64,000 nucleotides of DNA from contig NZ_CP107899.1 in assembly GCF_036013915.1 (NCBI RefSeq), forward strand, positions 6,476,001 through 6,540,000, read 5' to 3'. Within the stretch, counting starts at the first letter, position 1, and every line of letters starts with the position of its first letter. The stretch comes from Streptomyces sp. NBC_00464. Its GTDB lineage: Bacteria > Actinomycetota > Actinomycetes > Streptomycetales > Streptomycetaceae. Below, one piece after another: positions 49,187 through 58,673 of this stretch. A model generated the notes under the pieces. That model worked only from the letters and a program-made list of their open reading frames with translations. It ran no database searches and had not been told where the DNA came from. Both the position numbers and the translations under genes were made by a program.

Positions 49187-49379
49187 TGCTTTCCGGACAG
49201 CTCCCACGACACCGCAGGTAATGACGTAATTGATCTCCCCACCGGCACAGAGGCGCTCTAGGCTCTGGCATACCGCCCGGTCGCGCAGTGCGGGAACGGG
49301 CGAACCGCGCACGCACCGGAAAAGCAGCGGTACTTGAGCGCCGCCCCGGAAGGGAGCGCCGCCGGGCAAGGAGGGCCGC

Positions 49380-50891
49380 ATGACCGTACGGCGAGTAATG
49401 GGCATCGAGACCGAGTACGGGATTTCCGTGCCGGGCCACCCCAACGCCAATGCCATGCTCACCTCGTCCCAGATCGTCAACGCCTACGCGGCGGCGATGC
49501 ACCGGGCGCGCCGCGCCCGCTGGGACTTCGAGGAGGAGAATCCGCTGCGCGACGCGCGAGGCTTCGACCTCGCCCGTGAGACCGCCGACTCCAGCCAGCT
49601 CACGGACGAGGACATCGGCCTGGCCAATGTCATCCTCACCAACGGGGCACGGCTCTACGTCGACCACGCGCACCCCGAGTACAGCTCGCCGGAGATCACC
49701 AACCCCAGGGACGCGGTCCTCTGGGACAAGGCCGGCGAACGCATCATGGCCGAGGCGGCCGAGCGCGCGGCCCAGCTTCCGGGCGCCCAGCCGATCCACC
49801 TCTACAAGAACAACACCGACAACAAGGGCGCGTCGTACGGCACGCACGAGAACTACCTGATGAAGCGCGAGACGCCGTTCTCCGACATCGTGCGCCACCT
49901 GACGCCGTTCTTCGTCTCGCGTCAGGTCGTCACCGGCGCCGGCCGGGTCGGTATCGGCCAGGACGGCCACGAGCACGGCTTCCAGATCAGCCAGCGCGCC
50001 GACTATTTCGAGGTCGAGGTCGGTCTGGAGACCACCCTCAAGCGCCCGATCATCAACACGCGCGACGAGCCCCACTCCGACGCCGAGAAGTACCGCCGGC
50101 TCCACGTGATCATCGGCGACGCGAATCTCTCGGAGATCTCCACCTACCTCAAGCTGGGTACCACCTCGCTGGTCCTCTCCATGATCGAGGACGGCTTCAT
50201 CAACGTCGACCTGGCCGTCGACCAGCCGGTGCGCACCCTGCACCAGGTCTCCCACGACCCGGACCTGCGGCAGCTGATCACTCTGCGCAGCGGCCGGACA
50301 CTCACCGCTGTCCAGCTCCAGATGGAGTACTTCGAGCTGGGCCGCAAGTACGTCGAGGAGCGGTACGGGGCGGACGCCGACGAGCAGACCAAGGACATCC
50401 TGATCCGCTGGGAGGACACGCTCAACCGGCTGGAGAACGATCCGATGAGCCTGTCCCGCGAGCTGGACTGGATCGCCAAGCGGGAGCTCATGGAGGGCTA
50501 CCGCCGTCGCGACAACCTGGACTGGGACGCCGCCCGCCTGCACCTGGTGGACCTGCAGTACGCCGACGTACGGGCCGAGAAGGGCCTCTACAACCGTCTG
50601 GTGGCCCGCGGCAGGATGAAGCGCCTGCTGGACGAGAACGACGTCGAGAGGGCCCGTACGGCGCCTCCGGAGGACACCAGGGCGTACTTCCGCGGTCGCT
50701 GTCTGGAGCAGTACGCGGACGACGTCGCCGCGGCCTCCTGGGACTCGGTCATCTTCGACCTGCCGGGCCACGACTCCCTCCAGCGGGTTCCCACCATGGA
50801 GCCGCTGCGGGGCACCCGCGACCACGTCAAGGCACTCCTGGACCGCTGCCGTACGGCGGAGGAGCTGGTCCGGGTGCTGCAGGGCGGCTGA
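49380..50891 (+). CDS. dop: Depupylase/deamidase Dop
   Basis: A 503-residue carboxylate-amine-ligase-like enzyme that cleaves the Pup-lysine isopeptide bond and, where needed, deamidates Pup. It starts [10 protein letters not shown] after seven residues. It holds the catalytic Asp in [29 protein letters not shown], and [22 protein letters not shown] shared with PafA. The dop-specific loop (about 40-80) is present. It lies 120 bp upstream of pup. Since this Pup ends in Glu, depupylation is its likely main task. Confidence 0.96.
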   Translation: MTVRRVMGIETEYGISVPGHPNANAMLTSSQIVNAYAAAMHRARRARWDFEEENPLRDARGFDLARETADSSQLTDEDIGLANVILTNGARLYVDHAHPEYSSPEITNPRDAVLWDKAGERIMAEAAERAAQLPGAQPIHLYKNNTDNKGASYGTHENYLMKRETPFSDIVRHLTPFFVSRQVVTGAGRVGIGQDGHEHGFQISQRADYFEVEVGLETTLKRPIINTRDEPHSDAEKYRRLHVIIGDANLSEISTYLKLGTTSLVLSMIEDGFINVDLAVDQPVRTLHQVSHDPDLRQLITLRSGRTLTAVQLQMEYFELGRKYVEERYGADADEQTKDILIRWEDTLNRLENDPMSLSRELDWIAKRELMEGYRRRDNLDWDAARLHLVDLQYADVRAEKGLYNRLVARGRMKRLLDENDVERARTAPPEDTRAYFRGRCLEQYADDVAAASWDSVIFDLPGHDSLQRVPTMEPLRGTRDHVKALLDRCRTAEELVRVLQGG

Positions 50892-51011
50892 AAGGGCCGC
50901 CGACTGGGAATCATTCCGATGACCTCCGGACGTTGAGACAAGTACCGGGCCAATGTCGGACCCCGTAGGTAGGGTCTGATCAAGTGCTTCGAACCGAGCG
51001 GGGTGAGCTAT

Positions 51012-51230
51012 ATGGCGACCAAGGACACCGGCGGCGGACAGCAGAAGGCGACGCGCTCCACGGAAGAGGTCGAGGAGCAGGCGCAGGATGCGCAGGGCTC
51101 CGAGGACCTCAAGGAGCGACAGGAGAAGCTGAGCGACGACGTCGACGACGTCCTCGACGAGATCGACGATGTCCTGGAGGCCAACGCCGAGGACTTCGTT
51201 CGCTCATTCGTTCAAAAGGGCGGGGAGTAA
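51012..51230 (+). CDS. pup: Prokaryotic ubiquitin-like protein Pup
   Basis: A 72-residue, mostly disordered, acidic modifier. The C-terminal half (EDLKERQEKLSDDVDDVLDE...) forms the helix bound by ARC, and the end FVRSFVQKGGE carries the conjugating Gly-Gly-Glu. PafA joins its terminal Glu side chain to substrate lysines. ATG 51012 is chosen as the usual MATKDTGGGQQK start; a GTG nine bases earlier is in frame. Confidence 0.97.
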   Translation: MATKDTGGGQQKATRSTEEVEEQAQDAQGSEDLKERQEKLSDDVDDVLDEIDDVLEANAEDFVRSFVQKGGE

Positions 51231-51270
51231 CCGGCCCGGCACCCTGGCCGGCGATCCATGGCCGGTGACC

Positions 51271-51308
51271 GGTCGTGCGGCACGAGCACAAGCCCGTGCC
51301 GCACGACC
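51271..51308 (+). terminator. pup terminator
   Basis: A perfect 14-bp stem (51271-51284 with 51295-51308) follows the pup stop by 40 bp. It separates pup from the prcBA transcript at least partly. Confidence 0.8.
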
Positions 51309-51348
51309 GCGGGCACGGATCGCGATCGGTCGGAATACCTCCGCCACA

Positions 51349-51528
51349 CATGTGGATCACCCCGGTCGGACGGGTAGGGTCCGTGGCATACGGTGCTTCA
51401 ACTGCAATTCGGCCGTAGGCAAGTTGGGAGATGATCCTGACGCCTAGCGCAGGGCCATCGCTTACCTGGAGGGAAACGCGTGGAAGCCAACACTCGTAGC
51501 ACCGGGCGTCTACCAGCTGCCTTCCTGA
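51349..51528 (+). pseudogene. Remnant of a recombination endonuclease VII (HNH) gene
   Basis: Read in one frame, this stretch encodes HVDHPGRTGRVRGIRCFNCN, then [12 protein letters not shown], a TAG at 51445-51447, and [20 protein letters not shown] with VYQLPS before a TGA. That is the C-terminal half of the endonuclease VII family, including the HxDH-type His block and CFNCN zinc site. The N-terminal half and start codon are gone and the frame has an internal stop. Its last 16 codons overlap the prcB propeptide in another frame, which may explain why that part is so well kept. Confidence 0.8.
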
Positions 51529-52325
51529 CGCCCGGGTCCTCTTCGTTCATGGACTTCCTGTCCGACCAGTCGCCCGGGATGCTCCCGGGCAACCGGCAGC
51601 TGCCGCCCATGAAGGGGGCCATCGAGGCGCCGCACGGCACCACGATCGTCGCGGCGTCCTTCCCCGGCGGCGTGGTCCTGGCCGGTGACCGGCGGGCGAC
51701 CATGGGCAACATGATCGCGCAGCGCGATATCGAAAAGGTCTTCCCGGCCGACGAGTACTCGGCGGTGGGTATCGCCGGTACGGCCGGGCTGGCCGTGGAG
51801 ATGGTCAAGCTCTTCCAGCTGGAGCTGGAGCACTTCGAGAAGGTCGAAGGGGCCCAGCTCTCCCTGGAGGGCAAGGCCAACCGGCTCTCCACGATGATCC
51901 GCGGCAATCTGGCGATGGCCATGCAGGGTCTCGCCGTGGTGCCGCTCTTCGCCGGCTACGACGTCGACCGCGAGCGGGGCCGGATCTTCAGCTACGACGT
52001 CACCGGCGGCCGCTCCGAGGAGCACGGGTACGCATCGACCGGCTCCGGTTCGATCTTCGCCCGCAACTCGATGAAGAAGCTGTACCGCGAGGATCTGACG
52101 GAGGAGCAGACGCTCACGCTGGTCGTGCAGGCGCTGTACGACGCGGCGGACGACGATTCCGCGACCGGTGGACCGGACGTGGGCCGTCGTATCTATCCGA
52201 TCCTCACCGTCATCACCGACGAGGGCTTCCGGAAGCTGACCGCGGACGAATCCTCCGAGATTGCGCGCTCGATTCTGGAACGCCGGCTGGAACAGCCCGA
52301 CGGCCCGCGCGCCGCGCTGCTCTGA
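51480..52325 (+). CDS. prcB: Proteasome beta subunit PrcB
   Basis: The 281-residue precursor of the catalytic subunit. A 53-residue propeptide is removed at Gly53-Thr54 (HG|TTIVA), leaving Thr54 as nucleophile. Lys and Asp of the active site lie in the mature fold ([13 protein letters not shown]). Two heptameric beta rings form the chamber. GTG start at 51480 after GGAGG. The first codons overlap the endonuclease VII remnant. prcA follows 59 bp downstream. Confidence 0.97.
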   Translation: MEANTRSTGRLPAAFLTPGSSSFMDFLSDQSPGMLPGNRQLPPMKGAIEAPHGTTIVAASFPGGVVLAGDRRATMGNMIAQRDIEKVFPADEYSAVGIAGTAGLAVEMVKLFQLELEHFEKVEGAQLSLEGKANRLSTMIRGNLAMAMQGLAVVPLFAGYDVDRERGRIFSYDVTGGRSEEHGYASTGSGSIFARNSMKKLYREDLTEEQTLTLVVQALYDAADDDSATGGPDVGRRIYPILTVITDEGFRKLTADESSEIARSILERRLEQPDGPRAALL

Positions 52326-52384
52326 CCGTCCGTTCCGAGGCTTCTTCGATGCTCCTGCCACTGACAGAAAGGGACGGATAGCCG

Positions 52385-53257
52385 GTGTCGACGCCGTTCT
52401 ATGTCTCACCTCAGCAGGCCATGGCCGACCGGGCGGAATACGCCCGGAAGGGCATCGCCCGTGGTCGCAGCCTGGTTGTGCTGCAGTACGCCGACGGCAT
52501 TGTGTTCGTCGGCGAGAACCCGTCCCGTGCGCTGCACAAGTTCAGCGAGATCTATGACCGGATCGGTTTCGCCGCCGCCGGGAAGTACAACGAGTACGAG
52601 AATCTCCGCATCGGCGGGGTGCGTTACGCCGATCTGCGCGGATACACCTATGACCGCGACGATGTGACGGCGCGTGGACTGGCGAACGTCTACGCGCAGA
52701 CGCTCGGCACCATCTTCTCCAGTGCGGCCGAGAAGCCGTACGAGGTGGAGCTGGTGGTCGCCGAGGTCGGTGCCGGGCCCGAGGGCGACCAGATCTACCG
52801 GCTGCCGCACGACGGCTCGATCGTGGACGAGCACGGCTCGGTCGCGGTCGGCGGCAACGCGGAACAGATCAGCACCTTCCTGGACCAGCGCCACCGTGAC
52901 GGGATGTCCCTCGCCGAGGCGCTGAAGCTGGCGGTGCAGGCGCTGTCCCGCGATCCCAACGGCAGCGAGCGGGAGATCCCCGCGGAGCGGCTGGAGGTCG
53001 CGGTCCTGGACCGTACGAGGCCGCAGCAGCGCAAGTTCAAGCGGATCGTCGGCCGGCAGCTGGCGCGGCTGCTGGAGGCGGACGGCGCCGGTTCGACGCC
53101 GACGGACGCCCCTTCTGACACGGAGGAAGGCGAGGTCGCGGACACCTCGGCGGCCACTACGGACACCGGCGGGGCGAGCGCCAAGAAGGCCGCCCCGGAT
53201 TCCTCCGATGCCGGTGATTCCCGGGACTCCACCGACTCGGGCGGCGACGTGGAGTAG
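52385..53257 (+). CDS. prcA: Proteasome alpha subunit PrcA
   Basis: A 290-residue structural subunit forming the outer gate rings. The N-terminal gating segment and first helix (MSTPFYVSPQQAMADRAEYARKGIARG) are intact. The core ends near residue 235, and the last 50-55 residues are a Thr/Ser/Asp-rich disordered tail. GTG start. Co-transcribed with prcB and ended by a terminator shared with the converging LacI gene. Confidence 0.97.
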   Translation: MSTPFYVSPQQAMADRAEYARKGIARGRSLVVLQYADGIVFVGENPSRALHKFSEIYDRIGFAAAGKYNEYENLRIGGVRYADLRGYTYDRDDVTARGLANVYAQTLGTIFSSAAEKPYEVELVVAEVGAGPEGDQIYRLPHDGSIVDEHGSVAVGGNAEQISTFLDQRHRDGMSLAEALKLAVQALSRDPNGSEREIPAERLEVAVLDRTRPQQRKFKRIVGRQLARLLEADGAGSTPTDAPSDTEEGEVADTSAATTDTGGASAKKAAPDSSDAGDSRDSTDSGGDVE

Positions 53258-53275
53258 CCGGCCCTGCCGGTCTCC

Positions 53276-53310
53276 GTGCCCCGGTCCGCCTTCTCGGCGG
53301 GCCGGGGCAC
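53276..53310. terminator. Terminator shared by prcA and the LacI-family gene
   Basis: A 15-bp stem with one G-U pair (53276-53290 with 53296-53310) occupies the 55-bp gap between the two convergent stops. Confidence 0.85.
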
Positions 53311-53312
53311 TG

Positions 53313-54350
53313 TCATGCCGCGTGGTGGCCGGGCGGGGGCGCCGAGGAGCCGCGGACGACCAGGTGCACCGCCAGGCTGCCGACCTCGGCCGGCCTGCCG
53401 TCCAGCACGGCCAGCAACGCGTTCATACCGCGCTCGCCGACCTGTTCGGCGGGCAGTTGCACCGTGGTGAGCTCGGGTTCGACCGCCGTGGCCAGCGCCA
53501 GGTCGTCGAAGCCGGTGACGGAGAGGTCGTCCGGAACCCGCAGCCCGAGTCGCCGGGCGGCCTTGCAGGCGCCCGCGGCCAGGATGTCGTCGTCGCAGAC
53601 GATGGCGGTGGGGCGGGGCCCGGGGAGGGCCAGTGCGCGTTCCGCGGCCTCGCGGCCGGCCCGTACGTCCAGCGCGGCCGGAACGGAGCGGACATCGGCT
53701 CCGGGGACGCCGCTCAGGGTGTCTTGGAGTGCCCGGGCGCGGACCGCGAACGTCCAGGAGTCGACGGCCGACGCGAGATGGATGAAGCGTCGGTGGCCGA
53801 GGGCCAGCAGATGACGTGTCACCTGGCGCATCCCGTCGGCGATGTCGAGATTGACCCGGGCGGCGGGGCCCGGCGCCGCGGGATCGCTGTCGAGCATGAC
53901 CAGGGGGACGTCGGCCCCGTGCAGGGCGCCGAGGGCGTCGGCGGCCATGGAGGAGGCGATCACCCCGTCCAGGGCGGCGCGCGCCGAGGCGAAGGGGTCC
54001 CGGGCCGGTCCCGTGCCGTCGGGTGAGGGGTAGAGGACGACGCCGAAGCCGTGCTCGGCGGCGACTGCGGCGGCGCCGGTGTACACCCGGGCGAAGAACT
54101 CGTTGGTCAGCGCGGGGACGACGAGCAGGGCGGTCCGGGTGTTGCCGAGGCGCAGATTGCGGGCGGCGAGGTTGGGCCGGTAGCCGAGGCTGCGGGCGGC
54201 GTCGCGGACCCGTCCGACGGTGGTCTCGGCGACCCGGCCGCGCCATTTGTCGCCGAGGACCAGGGAGACGGTGGCCTGGGAGACACCGGCGGCCCGGGCC
54301 ACGTCGCGGCTGGTGGGCCGGGAGGGGCCGGGTGGTGCTGGGCTGGTCAC
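53313..54350 (-). CDS. LacI/GalR-family transcriptional regulator
   Basis: A 345-residue repressor. The LacI helix-turn-helix is at about residues 13-60 (TSRDVARAAGVSQATVSLVL), with the minor-groove hinge near LGYRPNLAARNLR. The periplasmic-binding-protein-like effector domain follows (FFARVYTGAAAVAAEHGFGVVL; VTGFDDLALATAVEPELTTV). The GTG at 54350 follows GGAGG. It is divergent from the MFS gene across a dyad operator, so it likely controls that transporter and itself. Ligand unknown. Confidence 0.92.
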   Translation of the reverse strand: MTSPAPPGPSRPTSRDVARAAGVSQATVSLVLGDKWRGRVAETTVGRVRDAARSLGYRPNLAARNLRLGNTRTALLVVPALTNEFFARVYTGAAAVAAEHGFGVVLYPSPDGTGPARDPFASARAALDGVIASSMAADALGALHGADVPLVMLDSDPAAPGPAARVNLDIADGMRQVTRHLLALGHRRFIHLASAVDSWTFAVRARALQDTLSGVPGADVRSVPAALDVRAGREAAERALALPGPRPTAIVCDDDILAAGACKAARRLGLRVPDDLSVTGFDDLALATAVEPELTTVQLPAEQVGERGMNALLAVLDGRPAEVGSLAVHLVVRGSSAPPPGHHAA

Positions 54351-54411
54351 GCGAGCCTCCGGGGCCGGTCGGGCAGGCGCAATGAGGTGGACCTGCGGAC
54401 TGGGCTCATGG

Positions 54412-54438
54412 TACGTATGAACCTGGAAGTTATACGTA
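54412..54438. promoter_or_regulatory. Inverted-repeat operator between the LacI gene and the MFS gene
   Basis: TACGTAT (54412-54418) and ATACGTA (54432-54438) are exact 7-bp inverted repeats, 13 bp apart, in the divergent promoter region. The right arm overlaps a TATACG promoter-like hexamer. It is a natural candidate site for the adjacent regulator. Confidence 0.55.
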
Positions 54439-54482
54439 AAACCTAGGGTGGCCGGAAGGGCGCTCCAAGGAGAGGGCGGGAC

Positions 54483-55742
54483 ATGGCCGCGGGATATCTG
54501 GACATCCTCCGGGCGCGGCATGCCGCCCGGCTGCTGACGGGCACCCTCGTGGGGCGGCTGCCGAACGGCACCGCCCCCATCGCGATCGTGCTGTTCACCC
54601 GTGCGGAGGGCGGCAGCTACGCCCTCGCGGGCGCGCTCGCCGCGGTGTACGGGCTGGGAACGGCCGTCGGACAGCCGCTGCTGGGCCGTGCCGTGGACCT
54701 GTACGGCCAGCCGCGCGTCCAGCTGCCCGCCGCCGCCCTGTCGGCCCTCGGTATGGCCCTGCTCGCCGTGGCGGGCTTCGGGTCGCTGCCGCTCGCCTAC
54801 GCGGCCGTGGCCGTGGCCGGACTGTTCACACCGCCTCTGGAGGGCGGTCTGCGGGCTCTGTGGCCGAGCATCCTCGGCAGCGAGGACCGGGTGCACCGCG
54901 CGTACGCCATGGACGCGGTCGCGCAGGAGGTCATGTTCACGGTGGGGCCGCTGCTGGTGACCGTGCTGGTCTCCCTCTGGTCGCCGGCGGCCGCACTGCT
55001 CGTCATCAACGCGATCGGTGTCCTGGGGGCGCTCTCCGTCGTCCTGTCCGAGCCGTCCAGGGCCTGGCGTTCCGCACCGCGCGAGGCGCACTGGCTGGGG
55101 GCGCTCCGCTCGCCCGGGCTGCTGGCGCTGCTCGGCTCCTTCTTCTTCGTCGGACTGGCGCTGGGTTCCATCACGGTGGCGGGCGTGGCGTACGCCGACG
55201 ACCAGGGCCAGGAGTCCGTCTACGGCTGGCTGATGGCGGCCCTGGGACTCGGCGCGCTGATCGGTGGGACGGTGTACGGGGCGCGCCAGTGGTCGGGGCC
55301 GCCCGAGCGCAGGCTCCGGGTGATCGTGGCGCTGCTGGCGCTCGGCTACCTCCCGCTGGTGCTGACGCCGGGCGTCGTGGCGATGACCGTGCTGGCCGCC
55401 GTGGCCGGGGTGTTCCTGGCCCCGGCCATCGCCTGCTCGTTCATCGTCGTCGACCGGCACGCCCCGCGGGGCACGGTGACGGAGGCGTTCTCCTGGCTCG
55501 TGACGACGTTCGGGGTGGGCGCGGCGGCCGGAACGGCCGTGGCGGGCCCGGCCGTGGAGCTGGGCGGGACGGCATGGAGCTTCGCCGTCGCGGGGGCCGG
55601 TGGAGTGGCCGCTCTGCTCGTTCTGCTGGCCACCGGAAAGGTCCTCGCAGCTCCCGGGCGTAGTGCTGTCGCGGTGCGAGGATCGGAAAATGATCGAAAC
55701 GGTGCCGTCGAACCCGGTTTCAGCTCGGGCCATCAGGCGTAA
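54483..55742 (+). CDS. MFS transporter
   Basis: A 419-residue major facilitator protein with about 12 hydrophobic spans. The first cytoplasmic loop carries GRAVDLYGQPRV, a variant of the MFS G-x3-D-R/x motif. The last 25 residues are hydrophilic. It probably exports small molecules; the substrate cannot be inferred. It lies 9 bp upstream of pafA, so pafA may be transcribed from this gene's promoter. The ATG at 54483 follows AGGAGAGGGCGGGAC. Confidence 0.88.
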   Translation: MAAGYLDILRARHAARLLTGTLVGRLPNGTAPIAIVLFTRAEGGSYALAGALAAVYGLGTAVGQPLLGRAVDLYGQPRVQLPAAALSALGMALLAVAGFGSLPLAYAAVAVAGLFTPPLEGGLRALWPSILGSEDRVHRAYAMDAVAQEVMFTVGPLLVTVLVSLWSPAAALLVINAIGVLGALSVVLSEPSRAWRSAPREAHWLGALRSPGLLALLGSFFFVGLALGSITVAGVAYADDQGQESVYGWLMAALGLGALIGGTVYGARQWSGPPERRLRVIVALLALGYLPLVLTPGVVAMTVLAAVAGVFLAPAIACSFIVVDRHAPRGTVTEAFSWLVTTFGVGAAAGTAVAGPAVELGGTAWSFAVAGAGGVAALLVLLATGKVLAAPGRSAVAVRGSENDRNGAVEPGFSSGHQA

Positions 55743-55751
55743 TGTTCAGTC

Positions 55752-57113
55752 ATGGACCGCCGCATTTTCGGGCTGGAGAACGAGTACGGCGTCACGTGCA
55801 CGTTCAGGGGACAGCGCCGACTGTCTCCTGATGAAGTGGCGCGCTACCTCTTCCGCCGTGTTGTGTCATGGGGCCGCAGCAGCAATGTCTTTCTGCGGAA
55901 CGGCGCCCGCCTCTACCTCGACGTGGGATCGCATCCGGAATATGCAACCCCCGAATGCGACAACCTGACCGAGCTGGTCACTCACGACAAGGCCGGCGAG
56001 CGCATTCTCGAAGGCCTGCTTGTCGACGCCGAACGCCGCCTGCACGAGGAGGGAATCGCGGGCGACGTCTATCTCTTCAAGAACAACACCGACTCGGCAG
56101 GAAACTCCTACGGATGCCATGAGAACTACCTCGTGGCCCGGCACGGAGAATTCTCCCGGCTCGCGGACATCCTCATTCCCTTCCTCGTCACGAGGCAGCT
56201 GATCTGCGGCGCCGGCAAGGTGCTGCAGACCCCGCGGGGCGCCGTCTACTGCGTCAGCCAGCGAGCCGAGCACATCTGGGAGGGCGTCAGCTCCGCGACG
56301 ACGCGCTCCCGTCCGATCATCAACACCCGCGACGAACCGCACGCGGACGCGGAGCGCTACCGCCGCCTCCACGTCATCGTCGGCGACTCCAACATGTCCG
56401 AGACGACGATGCTCCTCAAGGTCGGCGCGACCGACCTGGTGCTCCGCATGATCGAGGCGGGCACGGTGATGCGGGATCTGACCCTGGAGAACCCGATCCG
56501 GGCGATCCGCGAGGTCAGCCACGACATCACGGGGCAGCGCAAGGTCCGCCTCGCCAGCGGCCGCGAGGCCTCCGCCATAGAGGTGCAGCGCGAGTACTAC
56601 GAGAAGGCCGTGGACTTCGTGGACCGCCGCGGCATCCGCACGGGCAACGTCGAGAAGGTCCTCGAACTGTGGGGCCGCACGCTCGACGCGATCGAGGCCG
56701 AGGACCTCGACCGGATCGGTACCGAGATCGACTGGGTCATGAAGTACAAGCTCATCGAGCGGTACCGGGCCAAGCACAACATGACCATGTCGAATCCGCG
56801 GGTCGCCCAGATAGACCTCGCCTACCACGACATCCACCGCCGCCGGGGCCTGTACTACCTGCTGGAACGCAGGGGCCAGGCCGCCCGTATCTGCAACGAC
56901 CTGAAGATCTTCGAGGGCAAGTCGGTGCCCCCGCAGACGACCCGGGCGCGGTTGCGGGGCGACTTCATCCGGCGGGCCCAGGAGCAGCGGCGGGACTTCA
57001 CCGTCGACTGGGTCCATCTCAAGCTCAACGACCAGGCGCAGCGCACGGTGTTGTGCAAGGACCCGTTCCGATCCGTCGACGACCGAGTGGAGAAGCTGAT
57101 CGCGGGTATGTGA
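55752..57113 (+). CDS. pafA: Pup-protein ligase PafA
   Basis: A 453-residue ATP-dependent ligase that couples the C-terminal Glu of Pup to lysines of target proteins. The N-terminus [16 protein letters not shown] is typical. The catalytic Asp is in [16 protein letters not shown]. Nucleotide and metal-binding blocks are [20 protein letters not shown] and [22 protein letters not shown]. The C-terminal domain is complete. It is separated from prcA by the LacI and MFS genes. Confidence 0.97.
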   Translation: MDRRIFGLENEYGVTCTFRGQRRLSPDEVARYLFRRVVSWGRSSNVFLRNGARLYLDVGSHPEYATPECDNLTELVTHDKAGERILEGLLVDAERRLHEEGIAGDVYLFKNNTDSAGNSYGCHENYLVARHGEFSRLADILIPFLVTRQLICGAGKVLQTPRGAVYCVSQRAEHIWEGVSSATTRSRPIINTRDEPHADAERYRRLHVIVGDSNMSETTMLLKVGATDLVLRMIEAGTVMRDLTLENPIRAIREVSHDITGQRKVRLASGREASAIEVQREYYEKAVDFVDRRGIRTGNVEKVLELWGRTLDAIEAEDLDRIGTEIDWVMKYKLIERYRAKHNMTMSNPRVAQIDLAYHDIHRRRGLYYLLERRGQAARICNDLKIFEGKSVPPQTTRARLRGDFIRRAQEQRRDFTVDWVHLKLNDQAQRTVLCKDPFRSVDDRVEKLIAGM

Positions 57114-57149
57114 GCCGGCGCAGGACGCGCCTCGGCTCTCGTGCGACTC

Positions 57150-57178
57150 GGGCCCCGTACGTTCCTCGTACGGGGCCC
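57150..57178 (+). terminator. pafA terminator
   Basis: A perfect 12-bp stem (57150-57161 with 57167-57178) with loop TTCCT lies 36 bp past the pafA stop. Confidence 0.82.
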
Positions 57179-57253
57179 TGCGCACGCCCTAGAGTGTCGG
57201 GGACCCCCTGGGCTGTGTCCCAACAAATGTGTCGTCTGAGATCTGAGGAACCA

Positions 57254-58210
57254 GTGCGCCGAATTGCCGGCCTTCTCGTCGTCCCCCTGCTGCTGCTGAC
57301 AGCGGCCTGCGGCAGCGACGACAAGGGCTCCGACTCCGCTTCCGCCTCCGCGTCCGCCCCCACGAAGGGCGGATTCCCCGCCATCACCGCGGGCGCGAAG
57401 TTCGGCGAGAAGCCCACTCTGGCCAAGGGCACGGGAACGCCGCCCAAAGAGCTGAAGACCAAGGTCGTCAGTGAGGGTGACGGCGCCACGCTCAAGAACG
57501 GCGACGCGATCCAGGTCAACTACCTGGGCCAGGCCTGGGACTCCGACAAGCCGTTCGACAACAGCTTCGACCGCAAGCAGCCGTTCGATCTCACGCTCGG
57601 TGCCGGCATGGTCATCCAGGGCTGGGACAAGGGCCTGGTCGGCCAGAAGGTCGGCAGCAGGGTCGAACTCATCATTCCGCCGGACCTCGGTTACGGCGCG
57701 CAGGGCCAGGGCGACATCAAGCCGAACGCCACCCTCGTCTTCGTCGTCGACATCCTGAAGGCGAAGCAGATCCCGGCATCCGCCAAGGGCACCCCGGTCG
57801 CCCAGGACAACGTCGACCTGCCGAAGGTCGGCACGAACACCGACGGCAAGGCGCCGACCCTCACGATCCCCAGCAAGGTCACCCCGCCGAAGAAGCTGGT
57901 CTCCAACTACGTCCTGGAGTCCAAGGGCGAGGTCGTCAAGGAGACCGACACGGTCGTCGTGAACTACGTGGCCAAGCTGTGGAAGGACGGCAAGGAGTTC
58001 GACAACACCTACGCCACGGGCAAGACCGCTTCCTTCCCGCTCGCCCAGGTCACCCTCAAGGGACTCAAGAACGGCCTGATCGGCAAGAAGATCGGCAGCC
58101 GTGTGCTGCTCGTCGTCCCGCCGGACCAGGGCCTCGGTGACAAGGCGCAGCAGTCCGTCCCGGCGAACTCCACGCTCGTCTTCGCCGTGGACATCCTCGC
58201 AAAGATGTAA
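57254..58210 (+). CDS. Lipoprotein with two FKBP-type peptidyl-prolyl isomerase domains
   Basis: A 318-residue exported protein. The signal peptide and lipobox TAAC (Cys near residue 20) place it on the outer face of the membrane. It has a Ser/Ala linker and two FKBP domains (about 75-170 and 220-318). The first has VNYLGQAWDSDKPFDNSFDR and GWDKGLVGQKVGSR. The second has lost some active-site aromatics (KGLKNGLIGKKIG instead of GWxxG). It likely helps fold secreted proteins. GTG start at 57254 after GAGGAA. Confidence 0.9.
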   Translation: MRRIAGLLVVPLLLLTAACGSDDKGSDSASASASAPTKGGFPAITAGAKFGEKPTLAKGTGTPPKELKTKVVSEGDGATLKNGDAIQVNYLGQAWDSDKPFDNSFDRKQPFDLTLGAGMVIQGWDKGLVGQKVGSRVELIIPPDLGYGAQGQGDIKPNATLVFVVDILKAKQIPASAKGTPVAQDNVDLPKVGTNTDGKAPTLTIPSKVTPPKKLVSNYVLESKGEVVKETDTVVVNYVAKLWKDGKEFDNTYATGKTASFPLAQVTLKGLKNGLIGKKIGSRVLLVVPPDQGLGDKAQQSVPANSTLVFAVDILAKM

Positions 58211-58253
58211 GACTGTCCCGGTTGCCCAGTTCATCATTTAGAGGAGCAAGTCA

Positions 58254-58625
58254 GTGAGCATCGAGAAGCCCGAGATCGACTTCCCGGGTGGCGAGCCGCC
58301 GGCCGACCTGGAGATCAAGGAGATCTGGGAAGGCGACGGCGCGGAGGCCAAGGCCGGCCAGACCGTCTCCGTCCACTACGTGGGCGTGGCCTTCTCCACC
58401 GGTGAGGAATTCGACGCCTCCTGGAACCGCGGTACGCCGCTCAAGTTCCAGCTCGGTGCCGGCCAGGTCATCAAGGGCTGGGACCAGGGCGTGCAGGGCA
58501 TGAAGGTCGGCGGCCGTCGCCAGCTGACCATCCCCGCGCACCTCGGCTACGGGGACCGCGGCGCCGGCAGCGCGATCGCCCCGGGCGAGACGCTGATCTT
58601 CGTCTGCGACCTGGTCGCCGTCTGA
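58254..58625 (+). CDS. FKBP-type peptidyl-prolyl cis-trans isomerase
   Basis: A 123-residue single-domain cytosolic FKBP. The active-site residues are conserved: VHYVGVAFSTGEEFDASW, the GWDQGVQGMKVGGRR loop and HLGYGDRGAG. It accelerates prolyl isomerisation and would bind FK506 or rapamycin. GTG start after GAGGAGC. It is 43 bp after the lipoprotein isomerase and likely co-transcribed. Confidence 0.94.
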   Translation: MSIEKPEIDFPGGEPPADLEIKEIWEGDGAEAKAGQTVSVHYVGVAFSTGEEFDASWNRGTPLKFQLGAGQVIKGWDQGVQGMKVGGRRQLTIPAHLGYGDRGAGSAIAPGETLIFVCDLVAV

Positions 58626-58645
58626 TCTCGCGCCCCTGCGCTTCG

Positions 58646-58673
58646 AGGGCCCGTGCCGCAAGGCACGGGCCCT
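58646..58673 (+). terminator. Terminator of the FKBP genes
   Basis: A perfect 12-bp stem (58646-58657 with 58662-58673) with a GCAA tetraloop lies 20 bp after the stop. Confidence 0.88.

Noticed and set aside
51169..51447. A forward open frame running from the end of pup to the TAG at 51445
   Set aside because: Only its 3' third shows real homology (endonuclease VII relic). The earlier part overlaps pup in another frame and its terminator, so it is not a working gene.
53313..55733. A single 806-codon reverse-strand open frame spanning the MFS gene and the LacI gene
   Set aside because: Only the last 345 codons form a LacI protein with its own ribosome site. The upstream part is antisense to the MFS transporter and composed of His/Arg/Gln-rich filler.
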